A DNA stretch of 64,000 bases from contig NZ_CP023344.1 of assembly GCF_002310495.1 (NCBI RefSeq), positions 1-64,000 of the forward strand, written 5' to 3'. Made by a program: the position numbers and the translations under genes. The stretch is from Nibricoccus aquaticus. GTDB taxonomy: Bacteria > Verrucomicrobiota > Verrucomicrobiia > Opitutales > Opitutaceae. This document shows, in pieces, positions 51,733 to 61,350 of this stretch; the first letter of the stretch is position 1, and the number at the start of each line of letters is the position of its first letter. Below the pieces are notes generated by a model. It worked only from the letters and a program-made list of their open reading frames with translations, was not told where the DNA came from and did no database searches.

Positions 51733-52259
51733 CCCTCGTCAAAATCGGCGTCCTCAACATCTCGGACCGTGCCAGCGCCGGCATCTACGAAGACACGCCC
51801 GGCAAAGCCTGTGTCGCCCTCCTTCGCGAGTGGCTGGTCACACCTTTCGATGTCGAGTACCGCATCATTCCCGACGAACAGCCGCAGATCGAAGCCGCGC
51901 TCCGTGAACTCGCCGACAATGCCGGCTGCGCACTCATCGTCACCACTGGCGGCACCGGTCCCGCCCTGCGCGACGTCACCCCCGAAGCCACCGAAGCCGT
52001 CTGCGAAAAAATGCTCCCCGGCTTCGGCGAACTCATGCGCGCCACCTCGCTCAAGTATGTCCCCACCGCGATTCTCTCACGCCAGACCGCCGGCATCCGG
52101 GGAAAAACGCTCATCGTCAATCTCCCTGGCCGCCCCAAAGCCATCCGTGAAAACCTCGAAGCCGTCTTCCCCGCAATTCCTTACTGCATCGACCTCATCG
52201 GCGGCCCGCGTCTTGAAACAAACGCCACTGCAATGAAAGCGTTCCGGCCTGCCTCCTAG
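51729..52259 (+). CDS. mog: MogA/MoaB-type molybdopterin adenylyltransferase
   Basis: This 176-residue protein activates molybdopterin with ATP before molybdenum insertion. It shows KIGVLNISDRASAGIYED, the MPT-binding TTGGTGPALRDVTPEAT, and NLPGRPKAI. The ATG overlaps the gluQRS stop (ATGA). The MOSC protein at 37.9 kb is a possible user of the cofactor. Whether MogA or MoaB is the better name is not decidable here. Confidence 0.92.
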   Translation: MTLVKIGVLNISDRASAGIYEDTPGKACVALLREWLVTPFDVEYRIIPDEQPQIEAALRELADNAGCALIVTTGGTGPALRDVTPEATEAVCEKMLPGFGELMRATSLKYVPTAILSRQTAGIRGKTLIVNLPGRPKAIRENLEAVFPAIPYCIDLIGGPRLETNATAMKAFRPAS

Positions 52260-52276
52260 CCTGCACGCCTGCTCCG

Positions 52277-53221
52277 TCAGAATCCAAAAAACGCCGCCGC
52301 TTCCTGCCGGTCCTTCGAAATCTGATCGGTCAGCCCCGAGATCGACGAAAACTTCGTCTCCGGCCGGATGAATTTCAGCCACTCCACACGCACCGAATCA
52401 CCTTCCACAAACGGACAATCGACGAGCAGGTGCGCCTCGATGCGCGGCTGATTGCTGCGCTCCACCGTCGGGCGCAGTCCGTAATTCGCCACCGCCGGCA
52501 AAAACGCATCCTTCGATTTAGGTCCGCTCACGCGCACCGCATACACGCCGAAACGCGGACGCAACGCCGGCTCCCACGCTATGTTCAACGTCGGAAACCC
52601 GATCGTGCGCCCCAGCCGTTTCCCCGCCGCGACCACGCCATCAGCGAAGTACGTGTAACCGAATAACTCATTCGCCTCTTCGATCCTGCCCGCCTCCAGA
52701 CAGGCGCGGATGCGCGTGCTGCTGATCGGCTCGCCATTGTGATTGATGCGCTGCGCGCTCACCACGCCGATATGCTGCTTCTTCCCCTCCGCCACCAGCA
52801 TCGCGATATCACCGCGTCGTCCCTGACCAAAGCGCCAGTTCTCACCAACGTACACCGTGCTCAACGTCGGGAGCTTTTTCTTGAGATACGGCAGCACCCA
52901 CTCCGCCTCAATGGCCGCAAACTGCGGCGTGAACGGCTGCGTGATCACCAAGTCCACGCCCGTCTCGCCCAGCAGCCGCGCGCGCAACTCCGGTCCTGCG
53001 ATCAGCCGCGTGGCCTTCTCCGGATTGAACAACGCGCTCGGGTGCGGCCAGAACGTGAGCACGCCCGCCAGCCCGCCGCTGCGGCGTGCAGACTGGATCG
53101 CCGCGTCGATCACCGCGCGATGGCCGAGATGCACGCCGTCGAACATGCCGATGGCCAGATGCAACGGGCGCGCGGGCAACTGCGCGTGATCTAATCCATC
53201 GATCTGCCGGGCGGTGTTCAC
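52277..53221 (-). CDS. ribF: Bifunctional riboflavin kinase/FMN adenylyltransferase
   Basis: RibF makes FMN and FAD from riboflavin. The 314-residue protein has an N-terminal adenylyltransferase domain ([37 protein letters not shown]) and a C-terminal flavokinase domain ([31 protein letters not shown]). It is last in the nusA operon and starts inside the truB stop (ATGA). No FMN riboswitch fits before it, as expected for an internal operon gene. Confidence 0.95.
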   Translation of the reverse strand: MNTARQIDGLDHAQLPARPLHLAIGMFDGVHLGHRAVIDAAIQSARRSGGLAGVLTFWPHPSALFNPEKATRLIAGPELRARLLGETGVDLVITQPFTPQFAAIEAEWVLPYLKKKLPTLSTVYVGENWRFGQGRRGDIAMLVAEGKKQHIGVVSAQRINHNGEPISSTRIRACLEAGRIEEANELFGYTYFADGVVAAGKRLGRTIGFPTLNIAWEPALRPRFGVYAVRVSGPKSKDAFLPAVANYGLRPTVERSNQPRIEAHLLVDCPFVEGDSVRVEWLKFIRPETKFSSISGLTDQISKDRQEAAAFFGF

Positions 53222-53943
53222 AGCGCGAAGGTCGGAACCGCGTCACGCACCGGCACGAGCCGTCGCTCCAGCTCAGGAGTGGAAAAAGCCTGGATCTGCT
53301 CCAGCGTCAGACATTGCGAGATCGTGAACTTGCCCGTCGCCGTGCGCCGCAACGACGAGAGATGCGCGCCGCAGCCAATCTTCTGGCCCAGATCATGCGC
53401 CACCGTGCGCACATAGGTGCCCTTCGTACAGCGGAGCACGAAGTCGATTTCCGGCGAAGCGAAACGCGTCATATCGAATGACGACACGCGGACGAAACGC
53501 GGCTCGCGTTCCACTTCCTCGCCTTTGCGCGCCTGTTTATAGAGCGGTACGCCATCGATCTTGATCGCGGAAAACATCGGCGGGAGCTGGTACTGATCGC
53601 CCACAAACGTGGCCATGAATGCCTTCGCTTCCGCCTCCGTCAGTGGCGGCACCGGCCGCGTCTCCAGCACTTCGCCCTCGGCATCCTGCGTGTTGGTCAC
53701 GCTGCCGAGCTTGATCGTGCCAATGTACTCCTTGTCCAGGCTCATCAGGTACTGCGACGCCTTGGTCGCTTTGCCGAGCAGCACGACAAGTACACCCGTC
53801 GCCATCGGATCGAGAGTGCCCGCATGGCCGATACGGCGCATCTTCAGAATGCCGCGAAGACGAGCGATGACGTCATGCGACGTGTGATCGGTGGGTTTAT
53901 CGACGAGGAGCACGCCCTCGAGTTCTTTAGGCTGAACGAGCAT
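53218..53943 (-). CDS. truB: tRNA pseudouridine(55) synthase
   Basis: TruB forms pseudouridine 55 in the T-loop of tRNAs. The 241-residue protein has the catalytic Asp 45 in [14 protein letters not shown], the family start [16 protein letters not shown], and [16 protein letters not shown]. It is on the short side, ending without a clear PUA domain. It lies between nrnA (nine bases) and ribF (ATGA overlap). Confidence 0.95.
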   Translation of the reverse strand: MLVQPKELEGVLLVDKPTDHTSHDVIARLRGILKMRRIGHAGTLDPMATGVLVVLLGKATKASQYLMSLDKEYIGTIKLGSVTNTQDAEGEVLETRPVPPLTEAEAKAFMATFVGDQYQLPPMFSAIKIDGVPLYKQARKGEEVEREPRFVRVSSFDMTRFASPEIDFVLRCTKGTYVRTVAHDLGQKIGCGAHLSSLRRTATGKFTISQCLTLEQIQAFSTPELERRLVPVRDAVPTFAL

Positions 53944-53952
53944 CGGGAAAAA

Positions 53953-54969
53953 TCAGGAAGCGGACTTTGCAGTTTTCGAAACGTTCGCGATCTGCGCCGC
54001 GAGTGCGCCGAGGAGCTTCGGGCGGAACTCCGCCACCGGAATATTTTTAAGATTAAGCCCCGCCGCGCAGGCATGGCCGCCACCGCCGAATTGGGCGGCG
54101 ACTTGATCGACGCGGTAGATCGGGTTCTTGCAGCGCAAACTCGCCTTGATCGCGCCTGAGCGTTCCTCGATGAGCACGCCGATCTCCACGCCATCGATGG
54201 CGCGCGCATAATCCACGAGCCCTTCGGTGTCTTCGACGCTCGTCCCCGTCTCTTGAAAAATACCGTCGGGCAGCGATCCGGTGCAAACGAGCCCGCCACA
54301 ATCGAGCGTGAGCGAGGCGAGAAACCGCTGAAGCAGCTGAAGTTTTCCGAGCGATTCGCGCTCGTAGATTTCACCGCCCGCTTCGGACGGACTCGCGCCA
54401 AGCGCGACGAGTTCGGCCGAGAGCAGAAACGTGCGATGCGTGGTGGAGTTGAAGCGAAACTGGCCGGTGTCCGTCATGATACCCGCGAAGAGCGCCTTCG
54501 CCGCGAGCGCATCGACCGGCAATTTGTTATCGGCAAAAATTCCCGCGAGAATCTCAGCGGCGGCGGCGGCACCGGCGTCGATGAAGTTGTGCTCGGCGTA
54601 GCCGTTATTCGAAAGATGGTGATCGATGTTCGCGAACGGCTTCGGGAAACGCTCGCGGGCTTTGTCACCCGCGCGACCGGCATCCGCGCAGTCGACCCAC
54701 AACGATACCCAATCCTCAGTAGCCGGGACTTCATGCGGACGCACGAAACTCAAATCACCGACGAGATACTCCAATCGACGCGGCACCGGATCGGTGTTCA
54801 CGCAGATCACCTCGTGCCCCAGCGCGCGTAGCACGCGCGCAAGCGAGACTTGTGAACCGATGCAGTCGCCATCGGGCCGGGCGTGGCCGACAACCGCGAG
54901 ACGACGGCCTTTGAGCGCGGCGAGCGTCCGTGCGAATTCAGCGGAGAGCGCGGGAAAGTATTTCTCCAC
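53953..54969 (-). CDS. nrnA: DHH-family phosphoesterase (NrnA-like)
   Basis: The 338-residue protein has a DHH domain (GHARPDGDCIGS with Asp 33 and Asp 35, WVDCADAGR, NIDHHLSNNGYAEHNFID) and a DHHA1 domain ending in GGGGHACAAG. NrnA-type enzymes degrade nano-RNAs and 3'-phosphoadenosine 5'-phosphate. It stands between rbfA (two bases) and truB (nine bases), the usual place in this operon. Confidence 0.92.
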   Translation of the reverse strand: MEKYFPALSAEFARTLAALKGRRLAVVGHARPDGDCIGSQVSLARVLRALGHEVICVNTDPVPRRLEYLVGDLSFVRPHEVPATEDWVSLWVDCADAGRAGDKARERFPKPFANIDHHLSNNGYAEHNFIDAGAAAAAEILAGIFADNKLPVDALAAKALFAGIMTDTGQFRFNSTTHRTFLLSAELVALGASPSEAGGEIYERESLGKLQLLQRFLASLTLDCGGLVCTGSLPDGIFQETGTSVEDTEGLVDYARAIDGVEIGVLIEERSGAIKASLRCKNPIYRVDQVAAQFGGGGHACAAGLNLKNIPVAEFRPKLLGALAAQIANVSKTAKSAS

Positions 54970-54971
54970 GA

Positions 54972-55364
54972 TCAGGCATTCCCCTTTTTATCGTCAGCCT
55001 CCGGTGCAACGGCGGGCTTCGCTTTTTCCTTCGCATCGATCTCGTCCAGAATGCCGAGGATGCGGTTGCCGCGCGCCGTGGAAATATCGAGCTCGTAGGT
55101 AAACTTCGGCATGTGCTTCAGCACGATCGTGCGGCCGAGTTCGAAGCGGATTTCCTGAGAGTTCTTGCGCAGCCAGCGGAGTTTTTTCTCGGCCTCGTCG
55201 TCGCCACCGAGCACGGAGACATAGACTTTGGCTTCGAGCAGATCAGGCGTGACATCGATCGAGGCGATGGTGATCGCCAGGGACTCGGCCTGATAGCGCT
55301 TGCGGAGGATGCTGCTCATCTCGCGCTGGATGAGTTCGTTTACGCGAAGGGTGCGGTTGGACAT
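54972..55364 (-). CDS. rbfA: Ribosome-binding factor A
   Basis: RbfA matures the 16S rRNA 5' end of 30S subunits. The 130-residue protein starts MSNRTLRVNELIQREMSSIL and contains LLEAKVYVSVLGGDDEAE and ELGRTIVLKHMPKFTYELD, with a short Lys-rich tail. It is 111 bases downstream of infB, and that spacer contains an intrinsic terminator on this strand, so part of the upstream transcripts may stop before it. Confidence 0.94.
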   Translation of the reverse strand: MSNRTLRVNELIQREMSSILRKRYQAESLAITIASIDVTPDLLEAKVYVSVLGGDDEAEKKLRWLRKNSQEIRFELGRTIVLKHMPKFTYELDISTARGNRILGILDEIDAKEKAKPAVAPEADDKKGNA

Positions 55365-55392
55365 GGCGGCGGGAGTTGAGGACTCAGGATTA

Positions 55393-55433
55393 TTAAAAAA
55401 GGAACGGGCGCAACGCGGAGGCGCGGCGCCCGT
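55393..55433 (-). terminator. Intrinsic terminator between infB and rbfA
   Basis: On the minus strand ACGGGCGC/GCGCCCGT (8 bp) encloses an inner CGCG/CGCG and is followed within a few bases by T6 (plus-strand A run at 55395-55400). It is internal to the nusA-ribF operon. Confidence 0.75.
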
Positions 55434-55475
55434 GATCTCTCGTCCCGGGAATTAAATCGCGAAGACGGCGGAGGC

Positions 55476-58052
55476 TTAGAGCGAAGCGCGCACTTTTTGA
55501 ATTTCAAGGCACTCAATGATATCGCCGGTCTGGTAACCGTTGAAATCGTCGAGCTTGATACCGCACTCGAGGCCGGCGCGGACTTCGTTGGCGTCGTCCT
55601 TGAAGCGCTTGAGCGTGGAGATCTTGCCTTCGTAAACGATCTCTTTGCCGCGGCGCAGACGCGCGGAGTTGTTGCGGGTGATCTTGCCTTCGGTGACGAG
55701 ACAGCCGGCGACGAAGCCCTTGCCTTGCGGGAAGGTGGCGCGGATCTCGGCGGCGCCGAGCTTGATCTCCTTGAGATCGGGATCGAGCAGGTCGGCCATC
55801 ATCTCTTTCACCTTGTCGGCGAGTTCGTAGATGATGCCGAAGGTCTCGATGCGGACGTTGTGATGCTTTGCCAGCGGCGTGACGCCATTCTCCAGCTTGG
55901 TGTTGAAACCGATGACGATCGCACCGCCTGTGCCGGCCATGAGCACGTCGTTTTTTGAGACAAGCCCGACGTCGGAGGAAACGACTTCGAGCGAGACCTT
56001 GGTGCTCTTGATTCCTTCGAGCACGTGGCGCACGGCTTCAGAAGAGCCGAAGACATCCGTCTTGAGGATTACCTTGAGCGTCTTCTGCTGTGTAGCGGCA
56101 ATGTTGGCGAAGAGGCTTTCCACCGAGATCTGCTTCGGAGCGGCATCGCTCGTGGTCGTGATCTTCTTGAGGCGATGCTCCTCTTCTTCAGCCATCTTCT
56201 CGGCATCGCGGGCATTCTTCACGACCTTGAAGGACGCACCGCTGTCAGGCGCACCGGACCAGCCGATGACGCGAACCGGTGTGGCGGGCGGAGCCTCTTT
56301 GAGGTTCTTGCCTTGATCGTCGAACATCGCGCGGACGCGGGCCCATTGAGCGCCGCAGACGATCGCGTCGCCGACACGGAGCGTGCCGCGCTGGACGATG
56401 ACGGTCGCGAGAGGACCGCGACCGACGTCGATCTGAGATTCGATAATCGCGCCGCTGGCCTCAGCCTTCGGGTTGGCCTTCAACTCGAGAACTTCGGATT
56501 GGAGAATGATCATCTCCAGAAGTTCGTCGATGCCGGTGCCCTTGATCGCGGAAACCGGAACGGTGACTGTTTCGCCACCCCAGTCTTCAGGGGCGATGTT
56601 GCGCTGCTGCATCTGGTTTTTGACCTGATCGAGGTTGGCACCTTTGACGTCCATCTTGTTGACGGCGACGATGAGCGCGAATTTCTCGGGCTGCTGCTCT
56701 TTCACGCCGAGCGCAATTTTCAGCGCTTCATCTGTCTGCGGCATGAAGCCGTCGTCGGCGGCGACCACAAGGATCGCAACGTCGGTGACGCTGGCGCCGC
56801 GGGAACGCATCTTGGTGAACGCGGCGTGGCCGGGCGTATCCAGGAAGGTGAGCTTCTTGCCTTTGAATTCGATCTGGTAGGCGCCGATGTGCTGCGTGAT
56901 GCCGCCGGCTTCGCCCGAGGCGACGTTGGCTTTACGGATCGTGTCGAGCAGCGAGGTCTTTCCGTGGTCAACGTGGCCGAGGATGCAAATAACCGGAGGA
57001 CGCGAGACGAGATTCTTAACCTCTTCTTCGTCGGGATTAGCCTTGGCCTTGGCCTGTTTTTCCTTGGCGGCCTGCTGCGTGGAGGCGTCGCCGCGGTGTT
57101 TGATCTCAAGCAGGAAGCCGTGTTTCTCTGCGACTTTGACGGCAACCGTCTCGTCGATGTTTTGATTCATCGACGCGAAAATCCCCATCTCCATGAGCTC
57201 GGAGATCAGCTTGAATGGCTTAAGGCCCAGAGCCGGGGCAAAGTCGCGGACGATGATCGGCGGCTTCAGGTGAATGGTTTTCACATCGCCCTGAACGGTG
57301 ACGATCGGCGCGTTGGTCGCGCTGCTCGGAATCGCGGGAACGGCGCCGGGTGCGGAGACCGGGAGCGGCTTGGGCGCAGACGCGAAGGCCGGCGAGGAAG
57401 GAAACGGCGGTGGCGTAACCGGACTCGCGCTGCGCGCAGGAATCGGCGGTGGCGCGATCGGGCTCGGCGCGGATGAGCGTGGCGGGACCACGGCTGCGGG
57501 CGGTGAAACCGGGCGCGGAGCCGATACGGCGGCCGGCGCGGAGGGCGCTGGCTTCGGAGCAGAAATAGGTGCCGACACAAATGGAGGGGACGTCGGTGCT
57601 GGACGCGGCGCAAACGAGGTGGGGCCGGGCATCGGTGGGCGCGGTGGCGGGCTGGCTGGGCGCACGGGAGGCACCATGACCGAGGGAGCCGGTTTATTTT
57701 GTTTCGCTGCCGCTTCTTCCTTCTCGCGCACGATGTCCTGCGCGCTCTTCACCATGATTCCGGCGGGCTGCTTGGTGGTGAACACGGCAGGCGCGACACC
57801 CGAGGACACTTGATCGGCGACGGCCGATTCAACGGGCGCGGCAGCCGCAGGCGTTTCCGCCACGGGAGCGGGAGCACTCGCCGGCTTTTTGGCCGCGATG
57901 TACTTCTCGAACTCTTCCTCGTAGATCTTACTGACGGTGCTCGAGACCGACTTCGTGTCTGCGGCGACGAAGTTGAGCTCCTTGAGCAAGGTCAGCATGT
58001 CCTTGCCCTCCATATTGTGGCGTTTGGCGAGTTCGTGGATGCGGATGCTCAT
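55476..58052 (-). CDS. infB: Translation initiation factor IF-2
   Basis: The 858-residue GTPase delivers initiator tRNA to the 30S subunit. It has an IF2_N-type domain at residues 1-50, a long Pro/Ala/Ser-rich linker (about 55-255), a second N-domain ([20 protein letters not shown]), the G domain with G1 GHVDHGKT (359-366), DTPGHAAF and NKMD, and the C-terminal beta-barrel domains. It follows nusA by 46 bases. Confidence 0.97.
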   Translation of the reverse strand: MSIRIHELAKRHNMEGKDMLTLLKELNFVAADTKSVSSTVSKIYEEEFEKYIAAKKPASAPAPVAETPAAAAPVESAVADQVSSGVAPAVFTTKQPAGIMVKSAQDIVREKEEAAAKQNKPAPSVMVPPVRPASPPPRPPMPGPTSFAPRPAPTSPPFVSAPISAPKPAPSAPAAVSAPRPVSPPAAVVPPRSSAPSPIAPPPIPARSASPVTPPPFPSSPAFASAPKPLPVSAPGAVPAIPSSATNAPIVTVQGDVKTIHLKPPIIVRDFAPALGLKPFKLISELMEMGIFASMNQNIDETVAVKVAEKHGFLLEIKHRGDASTQQAAKEKQAKAKANPDEEEVKNLVSRPPVICILGHVDHGKTSLLDTIRKANVASGEAGGITQHIGAYQIEFKGKKLTFLDTPGHAAFTKMRSRGASVTDVAILVVAADDGFMPQTDEALKIALGVKEQQPEKFALIVAVNKMDVKGANLDQVKNQMQQRNIAPEDWGGETVTVPVSAIKGTGIDELLEMIILQSEVLELKANPKAEASGAIIESQIDVGRGPLATVIVQRGTLRVGDAIVCGAQWARVRAMFDDQGKNLKEAPPATPVRVIGWSGAPDSGASFKVVKNARDAEKMAEEEEHRLKKITTTSDAAPKQISVESLFANIAATQQKTLKVILKTDVFGSSEAVRHVLEGIKSTKVSLEVVSSDVGLVSKNDVLMAGTGGAIVIGFNTKLENGVTPLAKHHNVRIETFGIIYELADKVKEMMADLLDPDLKEIKLGAAEIRATFPQGKGFVAGCLVTEGKITRNNSARLRRGKEIVYEGKISTLKRFKDDANEVRAGLECGIKLDDFNGYQTGDIIECLEIQKVRASL

Positions 58053-58098
58053 TCAGTCTTGGTAAGTAAAAGGATTCTTGGCGCGTGGAGAAGACAGG

Positions 58099-59322
58099 TT
58101 AGCGAACGATGCGAGCCAGCAGGGCCTGAGCCTCCTCCTCCGAGAAGCCAGCCTCCTGAAGATCGTTGAGCTCCACGCCTTCGAAGGCTGCGGGCGAATT
58201 GATGCCGATGCCGAAGAGACGTTCCGCAGTCGGGCGGTCGATGCCGAGAGTCGTGACCATCGATGACAGCGCCACTTCGCGCGGATCGCTGGAAACCACT
58301 TTCAACTCTTCCACTTCCAGGCGCCAGCCGAGCAGGCGCGAGGTGAGGCGGACATTTTTTCCACCTTTGCCGATGGCCACCGCGAGCTGATCCGGGATAA
58401 CCTTCACAACAATGCGGTGATTTTTTTCGTCGAGGATGATGTCCTTCGGCTCGGCGGGTTTAAGCGCCTCCTTGGTCATCTCTTTGACGTCGGCGTAGTG
58501 CTTGATGATGTCGATTTTCTCACCGTTGAGCTCACGCACGATGGTCTTCACGCGAGCGCCACGGGCACCGACGCAAGCGCCGACGGGATCGACCTTCGGG
58601 TCTTTCGTGGAGACAGCGATCTTAGTACGGTAACCCGGTTCACGGGCAAAGGCCTCGATCTTGACGGTACCGTCAGAGATCTCGGTGACTTCGACTTCAA
58701 ACAGGCGGCGGACAAATTTCGGGCTGGCTCGGCTGAGAATGATTTCAGGTCCGCGTGGCGACGAGTCGATCGACGTGAGCAAGCAGCGGATGCGATCACC
58801 AGCCTGGTATTCTTCACCGGGGACTTGTTCTTTGCCGGGAAGCAACGCCTCGGCTTTGCCGAGATCGACGAAGATGTCGTTGCGCTCTTTGCGACGCACG
58901 GTGCCGGTCACAATGTTGCCAACCATGTCCTTGAAGTCGTCGTAAATGCGGTCCTTCTCGAACTGCCGCAGCTTCTGCATCACTGCCTGACGCGCGGTCT
59001 GGGCGGCGATGCGGCCGAGCGTGGCGGGATCGATTTCTTTTTCGATCAGTTCACCCATCACAGCACCGGGCTTGAGCGACTGGGCTTTTTCGATGTGGAT
59101 CTCCGCGCGTGGGTTGCTGACGGAATCGACGACCTTGAGAACCGACCAAGCCTTGAGCTGACCGTTCTTGGGGTTGATCTCGATTTTGATTTCCTGACCC
59201 GAGTTAACTCCCTTGAGCGCGGCAGTCTTGATCGCGTTGACGATCGCGGAAATCATGTCGGCACGACTGATCCCCTTCTCCTTCTCCATATACTCAAGGA
59301 CGGATAGAATTTCGCTGCTCAT
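58099..59322 (-). CDS. nusA: Transcription termination/antitermination factor NusA
   Basis: NusA binds RNA polymerase and nascent RNA to modulate pausing and termination. The 407-residue protein has the N-terminal polymerase-binding domain (about 1-130), an S1 domain ([20 protein letters not shown]), KH domains ([19 protein letters not shown] and [18 protein letters not shown]) and a short C-terminal helix-hairpin-helix segment ([20 protein letters not shown]). rimP, its usual upstream neighbour, is absent here. Its leader has a terminator-like hairpin overlapping a palindrome. Confidence 0.97.
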   Translation of the reverse strand: MSSEILSVLEYMEKEKGISRADMISAIVNAIKTAALKGVNSGQEIKIEINPKNGQLKAWSVLKVVDSVSNPRAEIHIEKAQSLKPGAVMGELIEKEIDPATLGRIAAQTARQAVMQKLRQFEKDRIYDDFKDMVGNIVTGTVRRKERNDIFVDLGKAEALLPGKEQVPGEEYQAGDRIRCLLTSIDSSPRGPEIILSRASPKFVRRLFEVEVTEISDGTVKIEAFAREPGYRTKIAVSTKDPKVDPVGACVGARGARVKTIVRELNGEKIDIIKHYADVKEMTKEALKPAEPKDIILDEKNHRIVVKVIPDQLAVAIGKGGKNVRLTSRLLGWRLEVEELKVVSSDPREVALSSMVTTLGIDRPTAERLFGIGINSPAAFEGVELNDLQEAGFSEEEAQALLARIVR

Positions 59323-59340
59323 AGGTGGATAAATTTAGGG

Positions 59341-59369
59341 AAAAAAAAAGCGGGCCAGAGGCCCACTTT
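59341..59369 (-). terminator. Intrinsic terminator or attenuator in the nusA leader
   Basis: On the minus strand GGGCC/GGCCC with a TCT loop, extended by AAAG/CTTT across one mismatch, is followed by a T tract of nine. It lies about 20-47 bases before the nusA ATG and after the stop of the DUF2851 gene, so it may end that transcript or attenuate nusA. Confidence 0.75.
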
Positions 59370-59379
59370 CCGGAAAGTG
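59364..59379. promoter_or_regulatory. 16-bp perfect palindrome overlapping the nusA leader terminator
   Basis: CACTTTCCGGAAAGTG is self-complementary and shares its first bases with the terminator stem, so the two structures are partly exclusive. It could be a protein site or an alternative fold. Confidence 0.5.
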
Positions 59380-59424
59380 AACGATGAATGAAAGGATCAA
59401 AATAGCTTCCGCCCGAAAAGCTTG

Positions 59425-60684
59425 TCAAGTCCTGCGCCCCTCTGCGCTATCGCCAAAATCCTGCTTTTTCTCCTCGGCGAGCAACCAACCGAGCAAACCT
59501 TGCGAGGAACCATGACACGCAGGCCAGTCGCGACCGCCGATGACGCGAAGTCCGCGCAGCAACGCGAGCCACTTCTCCGGAACGTCTCCGGAAAACCAAT
59601 GACGCCACCACACGCCTATCTCGTCGGCCCGTGAATCATCGCGTGCGGCGAGCAGCGGCCAGAAACCATCGCAGATCAAAGTGTCCAAGCGTGAACCACC
59701 AACAACCTCCGCGCAGATCTCGTCCGCGAAACGGGTTCTCGATGCACGAAAGTCCCCGCGTTTACGGAGCTGGGCGGTGCAGGTCGGCGCGGAGGCTTTG
59801 TCGGCGAGCTTAGGCAGTTGGGCAAAAAGAGCGATCAAGCGTTCGGGCCATCCGGGGCGCGCACTCACCCACTCCGCATACTGCCGCAGCCGCGTACGCG
59901 GATGATTCGCTGGGCGCACGCCTTGGGCGCTCCAACGCCACGAGGCTTCAGGCTCGCTCAAAATCCCGAAAACGAATGCTTCACGGTCCGGAGCTGTCGT
60001 GAGTTTTACCCAAGTCTCCAGTGGATGAACCGCCGCCAACGCGAGCATCGGGGCGCGGTTCGCACGGTAGCCAAGAATCTCCAGCGCGGTGTGATGGCAC
60101 GCGCCAGACCAGCCGAGCCGGTCGATGCGGGTCTTCGCATAATGGATTTTTTGCCGCCAACGTTCCCGCGAGTGCCGGTCCAACTCCTCACGCAACGCGG
60201 ACTCGCTCAGCGCCGCCAGCGCCTCGTGCGCACGTGTCAGCGGATGATTTGCCAGCCGCTCCACCGCCGCATCAGCCGCGTACTCTTCGAGATCGTGATG
60301 CAGCAACGGTAATAAAACCAGCAGCGGGAGCTCACGTCCGCCGACGCCGGGCGTCACGCGTTCCGCACCGGGGAAAAGCACGACGTGGAGAACAACATTC
60401 GCGTACGCTGGATCGCTCGCGTGGCCGTGCGCGCGCCAGTCGGCCGCGTGGAGATGCAGTTCGACATCGCCCGTCGTCAGGGAATCGCCGATACGCAACC
60501 GGGCGCCCTTGAAGTCAGGGCCACCGAGCAGATTCCAGCGACCGGGATGCAGGATTTCGATGTGCCGGCCGTCAGCCGTCCGGAGTTCGCGCGCGTCGAA
60601 TTCCCCGCGCAGCCAGATTTGTTGAAGGAGTTTTTCAGGAAAGGAGAACGCGCCGTAGAGTCCTTGGATCTCCGCCACGGCCAT
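59425..60684 (-). CDS. DUF2851 family protein
   Basis: The 419-residue protein matches DUF2851: LLQQIWLRGEF near the start, GRWNLLGGPDFKGARLRIG, GDVELHLHAADWRAHGHASD and YANVVLHVVLF, then RERWRQKIHYAKTRID. The function is unknown; the Asp, Glu and His residues in the first half recall restriction-type nuclease folds, which is speculative. I prefer the ATG at 60684 (MAVAEIQG), preceded by GGGGAGG; starts up to 60735 would overlap the NYN gene. It precedes nusA by about 100 bases on the same strand. Confidence 0.85.
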   Translation of the reverse strand: MAVAEIQGLYGAFSFPEKLLQQIWLRGEFDARELRTADGRHIEILHPGRWNLLGGPDFKGARLRIGDSLTTGDVELHLHAADWRAHGHASDPAYANVVLHVVLFPGAERVTPGVGGRELPLLVLLPLLHHDLEEYAADAAVERLANHPLTRAHEALAALSESALREELDRHSRERWRQKIHYAKTRIDRLGWSGACHHTALEILGYRANRAPMLALAAVHPLETWVKLTTAPDREAFVFGILSEPEASWRWSAQGVRPANHPRTRLRQYAEWVSARPGWPERLIALFAQLPKLADKASAPTCTAQLRKRGDFRASRTRFADEICAEVVGGSRLDTLICDGFWPLLAARDDSRADEIGVWWRHWFSGDVPEKWLALLRGLRVIGGRDWPACHGSSQGLLGWLLAEEKKQDFGDSAEGRRT

Positions 60685-60713
60685 GCCCTCCCCGCCCCCG
60701 CCGGAAGTTTTTC

Positions 60714-61190
60714 TCATGATTTGGGACGCCGCCACTCCCGCTCATTCTCGCGGCGCAGTCCAGACACTTGTGTACGCTGTCGCTCGTCTGCGCGACCGAT
60801 CTGCGCCAGCAGCTCATTCGAGGAAATCCCCGCCGCTCCCAGCGCTTCGATTGTCTGGCGCTCGGCGCGATCATCGGTCGCGACCAGACAGAGGGAAGCG
60901 TCCACCGAGTTTCCCACGAGTTGCTCGATCACATCATCGGCCGTCGTGCCGCTGGGTGTGTAAAGATGCGTGAACGTCGCGTGCCCCGACGGCCGCTCGA
61001 TGACGAGTTCGCCGCCACGACCGTCGAACACGAGCGTCACCCGCAGCTGCTCAACATCGTGGAGCACACTCACACGTTGCGAGAGCGTGGCGCGCGCGGC
61101 ATCTCGGTCACGTTTCAATAACGCCCGCAGCTCCGGCCACGCGTGCAGGCTATTCGATCCGTCGATGAGCAGATGTTTCTCAAAGGCCAC
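60714..61190 (-). CDS. NYN-domain RNA-binding/nuclease protein (YacP-like)
   Basis: The 158-residue protein has a PIN-like NYN domain: LLIDGSNSLHAW at the start, VTLVFDGRGGE, TTADDVIEQLV and CLVATDDRAERQTIEALG. These supply the acidic residues of the nuclease centre. YacP/Rae1-type proteins cut mRNA on the ribosome in Bacillus. It lies 29 bases upstream of the DUF2851 gene and is divergent from the MFS gene. Confidence 0.88.
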   Translation of the reverse strand: MAFEKHLLIDGSNSLHAWPELRALLKRDRDAARATLSQRVSVLHDVEQLRVTLVFDGRGGELVIERPSGHATFTHLYTPSGTTADDVIEQLVGNSVDASLCLVATDDRAERQTIEALGAAGISSNELLAQIGRADERQRTQVSGLRRENEREWRRPKS

Positions 61191-61330
61191 GCAACACAGG
61201 ATCGCCGATCAATTCGCGCAAAAGCAAACGACGAAAGCTTTCCTCCAGCTGTCATCCTCTGCGGCATCGGGCACTGTATTATAGGGAGTCACTGCCAGTT
61301 TGCGAAGCGCGTTTTTGCCGTGCCAAAGTA

Positions 61331-61350
61331 AGCGGATGTCCGCATCCGCT
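61331..61350 (+). promoter_or_regulatory. Start-codon hairpin of the MFS gene
   Basis: AGCGGATG (61331-61338) and CATCCGCT (61343-61350) are a perfect 8-bp inverted repeat with a 4-base loop. The left arm contains the ATG at 61336, so folding would hide the start codon. Confidence 0.5.

Noticed and set aside
52200-52300. FMN riboswitch for ribF
   Set aside because: ribF is an internal operon gene starting in the truB stop; no RFN-like structure was seen around it.
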